Origin: Gloeothece verrucosa PCC 7822
Lineage (GTDB): Bacteria; Cyanobacteriota; Cyanobacteriia; Cyanobacteriales; Microcystaceae
NCBI RefSeq assembly: GCF_000147335.1
Contig: NC_014501.1
Location: forward strand, 310,001-374,000
DNA: 64,000 bases
Reading direction: 5' to 3'
Part shown: piece by piece, positions 54,447-62,542 of the stretch
Numbering within the stretch: position 1 is the stretch's first letter
How the letters are laid out: each line of letters begins with the position of its first letter
The notes under the pieces: model-generated
The model's database searches: none
What the model was told of the DNA's origin: nothing
Seen by the model: only the letters and a program-made list of their open reading frames with translations
Position numbers and translations under genes: made by a program

Positions 54447-54479
54447 TTGCTTACATCCTTAATAGTGCAGTAGGAAAGT

Positions 54480-54962
54480 TTAAGCATCTCGGGTTTGAGC
54501 AAAAAATTCCGAGACTTCCACTTTGGTACTTTCAAGTTGACTAATCATCGAACGGGTAATCAATTTTCCCTTTTCCACTAATACTTTGCCATTGAGAGGA
54601 TGGAGGATATCTTGTTCGGCTCGACGACCAATTAAATCTTCAATATTTTCAATTTCATCGAGATACATCCCTTCTGGAACTTCCACCACCACCCCAGGAC
54701 CGATAACCCTCGCCTGACAAGCTAAACGAGAATATTGATTGGCGGTTGTGATCACTTCTAGGGTTCGCATTTCTCGGCGGTTGAGGGGAGATAAACTGTC
54801 CATACCTCCCTTAATATAAATATGACAAGTGGAACACATTCCCCGTCCACCACATTCTTGTAAAACGTGCAATTCCCCCTTTAACAGAGCCGACATGACG
54901 TTATCATTGGTTTGAATGGATACTTCTTGATCGAGGGGGTCAAGCTTGACAATTTTGGCCAC
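54480..54962 (-). CDS. 2Fe-2S ferredoxin-like protein (Slr0148-like)
   Basis: 160 residues. The N-terminal ferredoxin domain (about 1-90) has ECGGRGMCSTCHIYI (Cys-x5-Cys-x2-Cys) and RLACQARVIGPG for the fourth ligand, a pattern nearer to adrenodoxin-like than to PetF-like ferredoxins. A C-terminal extension (about 95-160) is helical and charged and has no family I know. It corresponds to slr0148 in the operon. Electron transfer is probable, but its partners are unknown. Confidence 0.9.
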   Translation of the reverse strand: MAKIVKLDPLDQEVSIQTNDNVMSALLKGELHVLQECGGRGMCSTCHIYIKGGMDSLSPLNRREMRTLEVITTANQYSRLACQARVIGPGVVVEVPEGMYLDEIENIEDLIGRRAEQDILHPLNGKVLVEKGKLITRSMISQLESTKVEVSEFFAQTRDA

Positions 54963-54995
54963 TTGTTAATCCTCCTTATCCTGAAAATTTGGGTT

Positions 54996-55670
54996 TTATA
55001 GCTCGATGGAAGGTTGGTTGCGACAGAGCAATTCCATAATTGTGGCATGGTCATGACCTTCTTCTAACCATGCTAAAACGATTTTGAGCCGCTCCTCTAA
55101 ACCGAGGACAAAACAATTTGCCTCTGCTCCCATTGACTCACAGGCGGTTTGAGTGCAATGTAAGGCCTGTCCGGTCAATTGACTGAAAAAGGCACTCAAG
55201 ACTCCGGCTTCTATAAAACAGGCCGGACGGTTATTAGCCATAGCGGTTTCGGCAAAAGGAGAGTTTCCAATCTTGATGACTAAAAATCCCTGCTGATAAT
55301 ATTTGAGGTCTATATCGAGAATGCCCCATCCATGAGCTTTCCAGCATTCTTTCAAGCATTGCAGGAATTCAATCATTTCCATTTGAGCAAGCGGTTTGCC
55401 ATAATAGGCTTCTAGTTCTTCCGACAAACGTCTATAAAAACTTTTTCCCCACCAGCGACCGCAACTGTAGAGAACCACTTGAGAACCGATGCCTATTTCT
55501 TCATCTAAGGCGGCATGGAGTCCCTCTAATAAGGTTTCCGGAATGGCCAACAGACGAGAACCACTACGGTTTTCAATCACGCCAAACTCTATATCTCCTT
55601 GTAAATAGGCATCGGGAGAGAAATAGTTACCGCGCGAATCGTCTGCAAGTAATTGACTAACGTCTATCAT
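54996..55670 (-). CDS. V4R-domain protein (Slr0147-like)
   Basis: 224 residues. The V4R (4-vinyl reductase) domain makes up the second half: SFYRRLSEELEAYYGKP, then NNRPACFIEAGVLSAFFSQLTG and CTQTACESMGAEANCFVLG, with the conserved small-molecule pocket and cysteines. V4R domains are found in the chlorophyll reductase BchJ and in sensor proteins, and bind hydrophobic ligands. Here it matches slr0147 in the photosystem II assembly operon. It starts 9 bp after the preceding gene's stop codon. Confidence 0.88.
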   Translation of the reverse strand: MIDVSQLLADDSRGNYFSPDAYLQGDIEFGVIENRSGSRLLAIPETLLEGLHAALDEEIGIGSQVVLYSCGRWWGKSFYRRLSEELEAYYGKPLAQMEMIEFLQCLKECWKAHGWGILDIDLKYYQQGFLVIKIGNSPFAETAMANNRPACFIEAGVLSAFFSQLTGQALHCTQTACESMGAEANCFVLGLEERLKIVLAWLEEGHDHATIMELLCRNQPSIEL

Positions 55671-55679
55671 GGTAATCTC

Positions 55680-56159
55680 CTATATCATCGCGTCTGCTGT
55701 AGACTTGAGAAGGGTATCTTTTGCCAGTTCTAAATAAGGATTGAGCAAGGCGAGTTGCTCTAGGGTTAAAATTTCTGCCAGTCTGAATTTTAAAAACTCA
55801 TAGAGATAGGTTTCTATTTCTTGCAAGGAGTGCGCGGAGATGATGTCGGTTAGCCACTCTAGGAGACGATGTTGTAAATATTCAGGATTGTTGAGTAGTG
55901 TGGCCATGGCACTATAACGCATCACAGCTATCCAATGTTTTAGCGCTAGTTCAAGAGTTTTAGGATTTTCTTGACTAAAGGCTTCAGAAAGTTGATTGGC
56001 GACGGGTTGAAAGATTTCTAGTTCTCGGTCTCGTAAGCATTCGTAAATTTCTACGCGCCGCCGTAAAATCTCGACTTGTTCTTTAAAGGTTGTCACTTCG
56101 CCCTCAGACAGATAATGATCTTGGGCGGCATAAAATAGATTGGCTAAATCTGTTTGCAT
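55680..56159 (-). CDS. Phycobilisome-like globin, Slr0146-like, probably without bilin
   Basis: 159 residues, phycobiliprotein-like helices: LANLFYAAQDHYLSEGEVTT, VEIYECLRDRELEIF, KHWIAVMRYSAMATLLNN. The position of the bilin Cys reads ATLLNNPEYL, so no thioether site is visible. It is paralogous to the protein at 53979. It matches slr0146 in the operon and is likely an assembly partner. It starts 10 bp after the stop of the small repeat-protein gene. Confidence 0.8.
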   Translation of the reverse strand: MQTDLANLFYAAQDHYLSEGEVTTFKEQVEILRRRVEIYECLRDRELEIFQPVANQLSEAFSQENPKTLELALKHWIAVMRYSAMATLLNNPEYLQHRLLEWLTDIISAHSLQEIETYLYEFLKFRLAEILTLEQLALLNPYLELAKDTLLKSTADAMI

Positions 56160-56169
56160 GGCGGTTTTT

Positions 56170-56544
56170 TTAGAATAAATCTGATAGGTCGTTTAAGTTA
56201 TATTTGTGCGAGTTGGAAATAGATGTTTGTGATTTAGAGGGAGGTTTCGATACCACAGCCGCTTCTTTTAGACCTTTCCATGTCCCCCATTGGAAAAATT
56301 GCCCCACAGGCATTAGTAATGATTGAGAGACGTTGGTTGCCGGGTAACAGGCCACTGTATTCTGCTTGCCTACACCTGACCAGTTATTTTGTTGGAAAAA
56401 TTTCTCTACCGTAAGAGAGAACCAAGTTTCTACTGTTCCCAATGCTGTCTCAGTTGATGGGGCATTTACCGGCTGACCAGACCAATTGTAATTGTTAAAG
56501 AATTCATCAACTTTCAAAGATCCCCAAACAGTGACACTCATCAT
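56170..56544 (-). CDS. Slr0145-like small protein with three FFxxxxWxG repeats
   Basis: 124 residues. Three copies of a short motif are evident: VDEFFNNYNWSGQ (about residue 11), VEKFFQQNNWSGV (about 48) and VGQFFQWGTWKGL (about 80), spaced by 30-37 residues. No membrane segment. The tail NLNDLSDLF ends in an acidic-hydrophobic motif. It matches slr0145 in position. Function unknown; the repeated aromatic motifs suggest binding to repeated partners. Its ATG overlaps the upstream V4R gene's stop by four bases, so translation is coupled. Confidence 0.75.
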   Translation of the reverse strand: MMSVTVWGSLKVDEFFNNYNWSGQPVNAPSTETALGTVETWFSLTVEKFFQQNNWSGVGKQNTVACYPATNVSQSLLMPVGQFFQWGTWKGLKEAAVVSKPPSKSQTSISNSHKYNLNDLSDLF

Positions 56545-57266
56545 TTGAGATATTCTCCATTAACCAACCGTTTTTCTATATCTTTTGCTGTGGCACCTTC
56601 GTTTTGCCAGAAGGTCGCAGCATCAATGCGGTCTTTTTTCCCCAAAAGAAACTTACAGAAAGTTTCTCCCATAGAATAGCACTGAATTTCGATACAACTG
56701 AGTTCTTTTTGAATTAGGCTGCTAAAAAATCCTGCCATTAGACCTGCGTAAATATGACAAACCGGTTTTCCCACATCTCCTAATGTTCGAGCCACTGCGG
56801 AATCATAAATATTGACGAACATGAAACCATTTTTTTGCTCACTTAAGTCAATATCCCAGTTGCCCCATCCTTGGGTTGTAAAAGGCCACCACCAAGCTTC
56901 TAAAACATAAGAAATGTTCATGTCGCTCAGGGGCATATCATATTCATATTCTTCGTCAAACCAGCCTTTGAAAAACTCAGCGTCTCTCAATCCCCATTGC
57001 TTACCAATTTGGTACATGACAACCCCTGAAGCGTTGCCAACTTCTTCTTCTAATCCTTCTATTAAACCAATAATAAAGTCTTCACTGGTTAAAATATTAC
57101 GGCATCTGTTCCAGTCGGTAATTGAACCGGACTCAGTATTAAAATAGAAAAATTCATCTAAGCCGAAGTGATCGTGCTTTTTAGGATATTTCTTTTTTAA
57201 AGGCGGTTCGATTCTGTTGAACTTTTGAATTTGCTGGATACCCGGTTTTTTGGAAATAAAAACCAT
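56541..57266 (-). CDS. V4R-domain protein (Slr0144-like), first gene of the operon
   Basis: 241 residues. After a basic start (about 1-30) comes an N-terminal region with FFYFNTESGSITDWNRCRN, then the V4R domain (about 80-235) with GNASGVVMYQIGKQWGLRDA, GKPVCHIYAGLMAGFFSSLI and ECSMGETFCKFLLGKK-like text (actual SMGETFCKFLLGKK). Paralogous to the protein at 54996. It leads the leftward operon of eight genes, matching Synechocystis slr0144-slr0151, which is needed for efficient photosystem II assembly. The promoter must lie in the 369-bp gap upstream. Confidence 0.87.
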   Translation of the reverse strand: MVFISKKPGIQQIQKFNRIEPPLKKKYPKKHDHFGLDEFFYFNTESGSITDWNRCRNILTSEDFIIGLIEGLEEEVGNASGVVMYQIGKQWGLRDAEFFKGWFDEEYEYDMPLSDMNISYVLEAWWWPFTTQGWGNWDIDLSEQKNGFMFVNIYDSAVARTLGDVGKPVCHIYAGLMAGFFSSLIQKELSCIEIQCYSMGETFCKFLLGKKDRIDAATFWQNEGATAKDIEKRLVNGEYLK

Positions 57267-57635
57267 AGAATGATAACCCTCATCTCATGGTATTCTTTGA
57301 TCATTATTTTAGATTTTTTTGATAAAAAATAAACATGGTAAAATTACTGAGATCATTTCCTCAGTCCCCTGAATTAAGTAAAAATTTCCGTATTTTTTGG
57401 GAGGGTTTTTTTGAGTAAAAATGGTTAGAGATATGTGTTTTTCTGAAAACTCCCCCACAAGGGGCTAAATTGTTACGGTTTTCAATTAAAATTTATAAAA
57501 ATTAATATTAATCATTAGCGCGAAATCTTGATGATCATTATAATTTTTTTTCGAGCTTATTCGCCAAATTTTTAGTTTTTAACTGAGTAGGGTAAGATCT
57601 TTGCTAACTGACTCATGAGTTACTAGCAGAAAAAA
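57267..57635. promoter_or_regulatory. Divergent promoter region of the photosystem II assembly operon and an epimerase gene
   Basis: A 369-bp AT-rich gap with no supported gene. An imperfect 25-bp palindrome centred on ACTCATGAGT (57603-57627) lies directly before the rightward gene's start and could be an operator. I saw no clear HLR1 direct repeat (G/TTTACA-N2-TTACA). Confidence 0.45.
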
Positions 57636-58463
57636 ATGAAAATAGCAATCATTGGCTGCGGCTATGTAGGAAGTGTGATCGCCTCTATTTGGACTGCTTG
57701 CGGACACGAAGTTACAGCCACCACTACAACCCCCGAAAAAATCCCCGATTTAGAGAACCTCGGCTTACGAGTGGTCCTCTTTAAGGGAGATAACCCAGAC
57801 ACTCTAGCGCAAGTTACTGCCGATACTGAGGTAATTTTACTCAGTGTAGCGGCTAGAAACCGCAGTGCTGAGGGTTATCGAGAGACTTATCTAAAAACCG
57901 CTAAAAATTTAGTCATGGCCTTAAAAGAAAATCAAACGGTTAAACAAGTTATTTATACGGCGAGTTATGCGGTATTGGGAAATAAACAGGGCGCATGGAT
58001 CGATGAAACGACAGCCGTAGCACCCATTAATGAAAATGGCGAGGCGTTACTAGAAACGGAACAAGCCTTATTATCCGGGCTTCAAGAGCCATTAAAACTC
58101 TGTATTTTGCGTCTAGCAGGAATCTATGGCCCGAAAAGAGAATTAATTAATATTTTTCGTTCTTGGGCAGGAACGACTCGTCCGGGTAATGGCGAAGATT
58201 ATACTAATTGGGTTCACTTAGATGATATTGTTGGGGCGATCAAATTAATTCAAGAGAAACAATTAGAGGGGATTTACCATTTAGCCGATGATACGCCGAT
58301 GATTAGACGTGAATTTTATCGGCGCTTGTTTGATGCTCATGGACTTCCTTTGATTAATTGGGATAGTTCACAATCTTATACACGCGCCTATAATCTCCGT
58401 TTATCTAATAAAAAACTTAAAGCGGCAGGGTTAGAGTTAATTCATCCTGAAACCGAGTTTTAA
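57636..58463 (+). CDS. NAD-dependent epimerase/dehydratase-like SDR protein
   Basis: 275 residues. It opens MKIAIIGCGYVGSVIASIW, a Rossmann motif GxGxxG, and continues with the atypical SDR layout: LLSVAARN, IYTASYAVLGN (Ser/Tyr region), LRLAGIYGP and a late TNWVHLDDIVGAIKL. The catalytic YxxxK is not obvious, so it may be a binding-only or atypical enzyme (YeeZ/Gal-epimerase-like group). Substrate unknown. It ends overlapping by four bases the end of the convergent SDR gene. Confidence 0.85.
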   Translation: MKIAIIGCGYVGSVIASIWTACGHEVTATTTTPEKIPDLENLGLRVVLFKGDNPDTLAQVTADTEVILLSVAARNRSAEGYRETYLKTAKNLVMALKENQTVKQVIYTASYAVLGNKQGAWIDETTAVAPINENGEALLETEQALLSGLQEPLKLCILRLAGIYGPKRELINIFRSWAGTTRPGNGEDYTNWVHLDDIVGAIKLIQEKQLEGIYHLADDTPMIRREFYRRLFDAHGLPLINWDSSQSYTRAYNLRLSNKKLKAAGLELIHPETEF

Positions 58464-59155
58464 TCGTTCACGCTCAAAGACTGACCATTATTTTGACTAT
58501 TGAGGCTTAAAATAAAAGGGACAGCGTTCTTAGCCCATTGTTCAGGAGTGGGATAATGAACAGCCTCTTGTCCCCAACAACTTTGTAGCATTTGAGTATT
58601 AATAATTCCTGGATTTAAGGCAATAACGCCTATGCCCGCCGGCACTTCTTGAGATAAGGTTTGAGACAAACCTTCTATGGCCCATTTTGAGGCACAATAA
58701 GGAGCCACCTCGGGAGAGGTAGAACGTCCCCACTCTGAAGAAAAATTAATGATCATTCCTGCTTTTTTATCGAGCATAGCTGGAAGAAAAGCCCGAATGG
58801 TATTGGCTACCCCTTTAATATTAATATCAATTAATTGGGAGAATTCGGCCTCAGAAATATCCCATAAAGCGGCTGTACGATTAATAATAGCGGCATTATT
58901 AATTAAATAGTCCGGTGTGCCTAAATTTTTGATCACTTGATTAGCCCATTGTTGGACTTCGGTACCCTGGGTTACATCCACAACGGCAAAGTGATGAGAA
59001 GGATAAAGTTCACAAAGATTCTTAATTTCTGCTTTAGAGCGTCCACAGCCAATGACAGTATGTCCTAATGCTATAAATTGATCAAGCATGGCTCGCCCGA
59101 GTCCTTTAGTGACACCGGTGATAACAATTAGTTGATTTGTGAGTTTTTTATTCAT
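58460..59155 (-). CDS. Short-chain dehydrogenase/reductase
   Basis: 231 residues, classical SDR. The cofactor loop is VITGVTKGLGRAML (TGxxxGxG), followed by NNAA in YLINNAAIINR, catalytic Ser in INFSSEWGRS and the YxxxK in APYCASKWAIEGL (about residue 150). It presumably uses NAD(P)H to reduce or oxidise a small alcohol or carbonyl; the substrate is not deducible. Convergent with the preceding epimerase-like gene and 60 bp downstream of the transporter gene. Confidence 0.92.
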   Translation of the reverse strand: MNKKLTNQLIVITGVTKGLGRAMLDQFIALGHTVIGCGRSKAEIKNLCELYPSHHFAVVDVTQGTEVQQWANQVIKNLGTPDYLINNAAIINRTAALWDISEAEFSQLIDINIKGVANTIRAFLPAMLDKKAGMIINFSSEWGRSTSPEVAPYCASKWAIEGLSQTLSQEVPAGIGVIALNPGIINTQMLQSCWGQEAVHYPTPEQWAKNAVPFILSLNSQNNGQSLSVND

Positions 59156-59215
59156 AAATAAGTCACAGTTACCTTTATTTAATAGTTTAAGGTTTTTTTG
59201 CCTTGTCCACAGTAG

Positions 59216-60493
59216 TCAATCTGTTTGATTTTCTTCATGCCAAGGCAGAAAAAAGATACTGGCTATTCCTAATAAACCCAGTCCACAAACTAAGGTAAAA
59301 AAGAGGGGATAACCTATCGCTTGTTGAATATAACCACTGATTAAACCCGGGAGCATCATACCTAAAGCCATAATACCGGTTGAAATGGCATAATGGGAAG
59401 TTTGATAATGATTAGCGGCAATTTTCATTAAATAGATCATAAAAGCCGTAAATCCCATTCCATAACCTAATTGCTCTAGGGCAACTAATAAATAAATAAC
59501 CGGTAAAGGCGGATGATTTACTGCCATATAGACATAGAAAAGGTTGGGGGCATTAAGGGAAATTGCTAAAGGTAAAATTGTCTTTTTTAAGCCATATTTA
59601 GCTACAATTATTCCTCCGAAAATTCCTCCGATAATTAAAGCTAAAACGCCAAAAGTTCCATAGATCAAGCCGACATCGCTTGTACTTAAACCTAATCCTC
59701 CTTGGGCTGGCTTATCTAAAAAAAATGGAGCGGCTAATTTAAGCAACATAGCTTCGCCAAAGCGATATAATAAAATAAACCCAATAATGGCTCCTATTTT
59801 AGGTTGACGAAAGTAAGAAGTTATAATCTCTAAAAAAGCATTTTTTGATAAGCGTTTGGAGGAAGAGACAAAACTATCTTGTGGGGGATAGGGCAAACTG
59901 AATTGATGATAAATAAAAATTAGGGCAAAAACCATAGCCGAGACTCCGAGAGATACTGTCCAACTTAAGCGGATATTCCCGGATTTTTCAGCTAAATAAC
60001 CGGTTAAAAACACTAAAAATCCTGAGCCAAAAATAACGGCTCCTCGATAAAAAATCGAGCGAATACCAGCAAATACGGCTTGTTGCTGAGGATTCAAAGC
60101 AAGTAGATAAAAGCCGTCGGCAGCAATATCATGAGTGGCTGAAACGAAGGCCCCTAGGGTTAAAATCAACAGAGACACCCCAAAAAAATCGTTTAGATGC
60201 AAAGAGAAAGCTAATAGTGCTAAACAACCCGTCATTGTTAACTGAGTCAATAAAATCCAATTTCTTTTTGTCGAGTAGCACTCAACCCAGGGACTCCAAA
60301 ACATTTTTAAAACCCAAGGCAAATAGAGAAGACTTGTCCAAAAGGCAATTTTTCCGTTATCGATGCCGAGATTTTTATAAATAATTACTGATACAGTATT
60401 AATAATAATATAAGGAAGTCCTTCAGCAAAATAGAGACTAGGAATAAAAAAAGAAGGCTGCTTTATAATTATTTTGTCTTCAATTTTAAACAT
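59216..60493 (-). CDS. AmpG-like MFS transporter
   Basis: About 425 residues from the ATG at 60493 behind CAGGAAAT; an ATG at 60547 lacks a ribosome site and lies in an inverted repeat. Twelve membrane segments. SLYFAEGLPYIIINTVSVII and LLYLPWVLKMFWSPWVE (about 55-72) are typical of the AmpG/MFS permease group, which in enterobacteria carries muropeptides. Cyanobacterial relatives have unknown cargo. murQ, which also handles cell-wall amino sugar, lies about 2 kb upstream on the same strand, which fits a cell-wall recycling role, but that is inference. Confidence 0.85.
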   Translation of the reverse strand: MFKIEDKIIIKQPSFFIPSLYFAEGLPYIIINTVSVIIYKNLGIDNGKIAFWTSLLYLPWVLKMFWSPWVECYSTKRNWILLTQLTMTGCLALLAFSLHLNDFFGVSLLILTLGAFVSATHDIAADGFYLLALNPQQQAVFAGIRSIFYRGAVIFGSGFLVFLTGYLAEKSGNIRLSWTVSLGVSAMVFALIFIYHQFSLPYPPQDSFVSSSKRLSKNAFLEIITSYFRQPKIGAIIGFILLYRFGEAMLLKLAAPFFLDKPAQGGLGLSTSDVGLIYGTFGVLALIIGGIFGGIIVAKYGLKKTILPLAISLNAPNLFYVYMAVNHPPLPVIYLLVALEQLGYGMGFTAFMIYLMKIAANHYQTSHYAISTGIMALGMMLPGLISGYIQQAIGYPLFFTLVCGLGLLGIASIFFLPWHEENQTD

Positions 60494-60575
60494 ATTTCCT
60501 GCCTGAGAATCCAACGATAATTGAGGTAGAGACGTTGGAGGCAACATCTCTACAATACTTGTAATTGTTAAAGTT

Positions 60576-60872
60576 TTAACTCAGACTTTTACGCAAATGC
60601 TCGCTAATTTTTTGTTTGCGTTTTTCTGAACCAAAGGAAAAATCTCCAAAATCTCCACTGCTGTTTTTTACATGATCAATCACCTGTCTTTTCCGACTCT
60701 TGGGAGATAGAGGAGGGGGTACAACAGGTTGAGGGATGGGCGGTGGAGGCGGCAATTCTACCGATGGAGTCGAATCACTCACCGAACTGGTTTTGGAAGT
60801 TCCATACTTGATCCCATCTGTACTTTTTGCCAGATGAGCTAAAATACGCTTTTTACGATCATCAGTGCCCAT
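60576..60872 (-). CDS. Small protein with three basic-His motifs joined by Pro linkers
   Basis: 98 residues, low-complexity Pro-rich middle (LPPPPPIPQPVVPPPLSP, about 40-57). Three short motifs of the form K/R-K/R-x-x-I/V-x-x-H-L/V-x-x-S appear at the ends: KKRILAHLAKST (about residue 7), RKRQVIDHVKNSS (about 60) and RKQKISEHLRKSL (about 85). No signal peptide. I do not recognise the family. It could be a multivalent linker that binds one partner several times. Single gene with ATG at 60872. Confidence 0.7.
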   Translation of the reverse strand: MGTDDRKKRILAHLAKSTDGIKYGTSKTSSVSDSTPSVELPPPPPIPQPVVPPPLSPKSRKRQVIDHVKNSSGDFGDFSFGSEKRKQKISEHLRKSLS

Positions 60873-60969
60873 GAATAATTACCTACAAGTACCCTATGGG
60901 TTGAAAATTGCACAACTTTTATATGTTAACGTGGCAATTTAGCAATAGGTACGGCAATCAGTGTGATCT

Positions 60970-62514
60970 TTAGCCGCCGATTCCCAAACGCCCTGCTAAA
61001 GCGGGACTTAAAGGAATTAAGGTGGCCAACATCAAAAACAGTACCAACAAACCCCAAGCGGCGCGGGTATCATCGGGTTCGCTTAATTCATTGAGGGTTG
61101 GGCGTTCTAAATCTCGTTGTAAAAACAGGATTAAAATTGCCCAATACAAAGGAACTGGATTAGCCGGATTGACTAAAGCCACAATTCCCAAAATCACTAG
61201 GGTAGCGATGGTGGCGCGTCTGGCGGTTTTACGACCATAGATAGCTTGAACAATGCGTCCCCCATCTAATTGTCCAGCCGGCAGTAAATTTAAAGCATTA
61301 ATAATCAAACCTAACCAACCAATAATGGTTAAAGGATGAACATCAATTAAGGAGTTTTGTAGGGCATCACCTAAAACCACTCGCGCCAAAGATCCCACTA
61401 AAATTGACCCTTGGAAAAAGCGTGTGGGAACTTGAAACAGACTCCCCTGATGAGATAACACTAAACCAATCACGAGAAATATTAAAGATACCAGTCCCCC
61501 TAAAGCCGGTCCGGCAAAAGTAATATCAAAAAGAACATTACGGTTAGGCACTAAAGACTCAAAGCGAGTAATAGCCCCAAAAGAGCCAATTTGCCAGGTG
61601 GGCAGAAAAAAGGGAATACTCAGGCGAATATTATAGCGTTTAGCGATTAGTCGATGACCGATTTCATGAGCGGCTAATATGCCCCATATTCCCAGACTGA
61701 GGGGAATAGCTTCTTGATAGCGACCTAAATTATTAAATAAATCAAATCCGAGTAAAATACTAGAGGCTTCTAAACTGGTGGCAATGGTAGCAATCAACAG
61801 AACTAAAGCTAAATTTTTCTGAGCTAGGGTTGAGGGTTGGGGGTCATCACTGCTAGGAAGAATAATCACCACCGGTTTACCTTCAGAACCCTCCACAAGG
61901 AACAATCTATATTTGTCTTGGAAATGAGATTCTAGTTTTTCTGAAAGACGAGCGTGAACGAGGTCCGGCTCTCCTCGTAAATTCCCTTTAAAAATAGCTC
62001 CTTCTTGATAAGAAATCGTCTCCGTGACAAAAAAAGTATCAATGCCAAAAATTCCTTGCATGACCTTAAGGTCTTCTTCAGGAATGGGTAAAACTTCGGC
62101 GATGATCGTTAAAGGTAATTCTGCTGAAGGTAACTTGTTTTCTAAAGATTGATTGGGGTGGGAAACTGGTTCGCCACTGGCTTGAATTGCTTGTTCTTGT
62201 TGTTCTTTGAGCCGTTGGGCTGCTCGTTCTCGTAGAATAGTATCTTGGCCCTCAGCCCTAAGACGTTTGCCCAGATAAATATAAACTATAACTGAGCCGA
62301 CTAAAAGCGAAAGAATGCCCACCAAATTTAAGTATATCCCTGCTGCAAATAGACCGAAAAACACTAGCCAAGGACCCATGAGAACAACAGATTGTAACCA
62401 GGCTAATACTCCTAGTTTACCGAAGGTTTTTGCTCTCATATAGCCCCAAGCGAGAATTCCTACAGCAGCTAGGAGAATAACAATAATGGCAGTCGTCTCA
62501 GAAGCATTAAACAT
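60970..62514 (-). CDS. EGY-type site-2 metalloprotease
   Basis: 514 residues, many membrane segments. Zinc site HEIGHR (about residue 285) and the second motif NALNLLPAGQLDGGR (about 413-427) mark an M50/S2P intramembrane protease. Upstream is the GNLR motif in FKGNLRGEPDLV, which defines the plant-cyanobacterial EGY group needed for chloroplast or thylakoid development. The N-terminal half has membrane segments and a soluble part between about 100 and 230. It is third in a leftward run after DUF3110 and murQ. Confidence 0.92.
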   Translation of the reverse strand: MFNASETTAIIVILLAAVGILAWGYMRAKTFGKLGVLAWLQSVVLMGPWLVFFGLFAAGIYLNLVGILSLLVGSVIVYIYLGKRLRAEGQDTILRERAAQRLKEQQEQAIQASGEPVSHPNQSLENKLPSAELPLTIIAEVLPIPEEDLKVMQGIFGIDTFFVTETISYQEGAIFKGNLRGEPDLVHARLSEKLESHFQDKYRLFLVEGSEGKPVVIILPSSDDPQPSTLAQKNLALVLLIATIATSLEASSILLGFDLFNNLGRYQEAIPLSLGIWGILAAHEIGHRLIAKRYNIRLSIPFFLPTWQIGSFGAITRFESLVPNRNVLFDITFAGPALGGLVSLIFLVIGLVLSHQGSLFQVPTRFFQGSILVGSLARVVLGDALQNSLIDVHPLTIIGWLGLIINALNLLPAGQLDGGRIVQAIYGRKTARRATIATLVILGIVALVNPANPVPLYWAILILFLQRDLERPTLNELSEPDDTRAAWGLLVLFLMLATLIPLSPALAGRLGIGG

Positions 62515-62542
62515 TGTGATCTTAAAGTTGAGTTATTAACTG

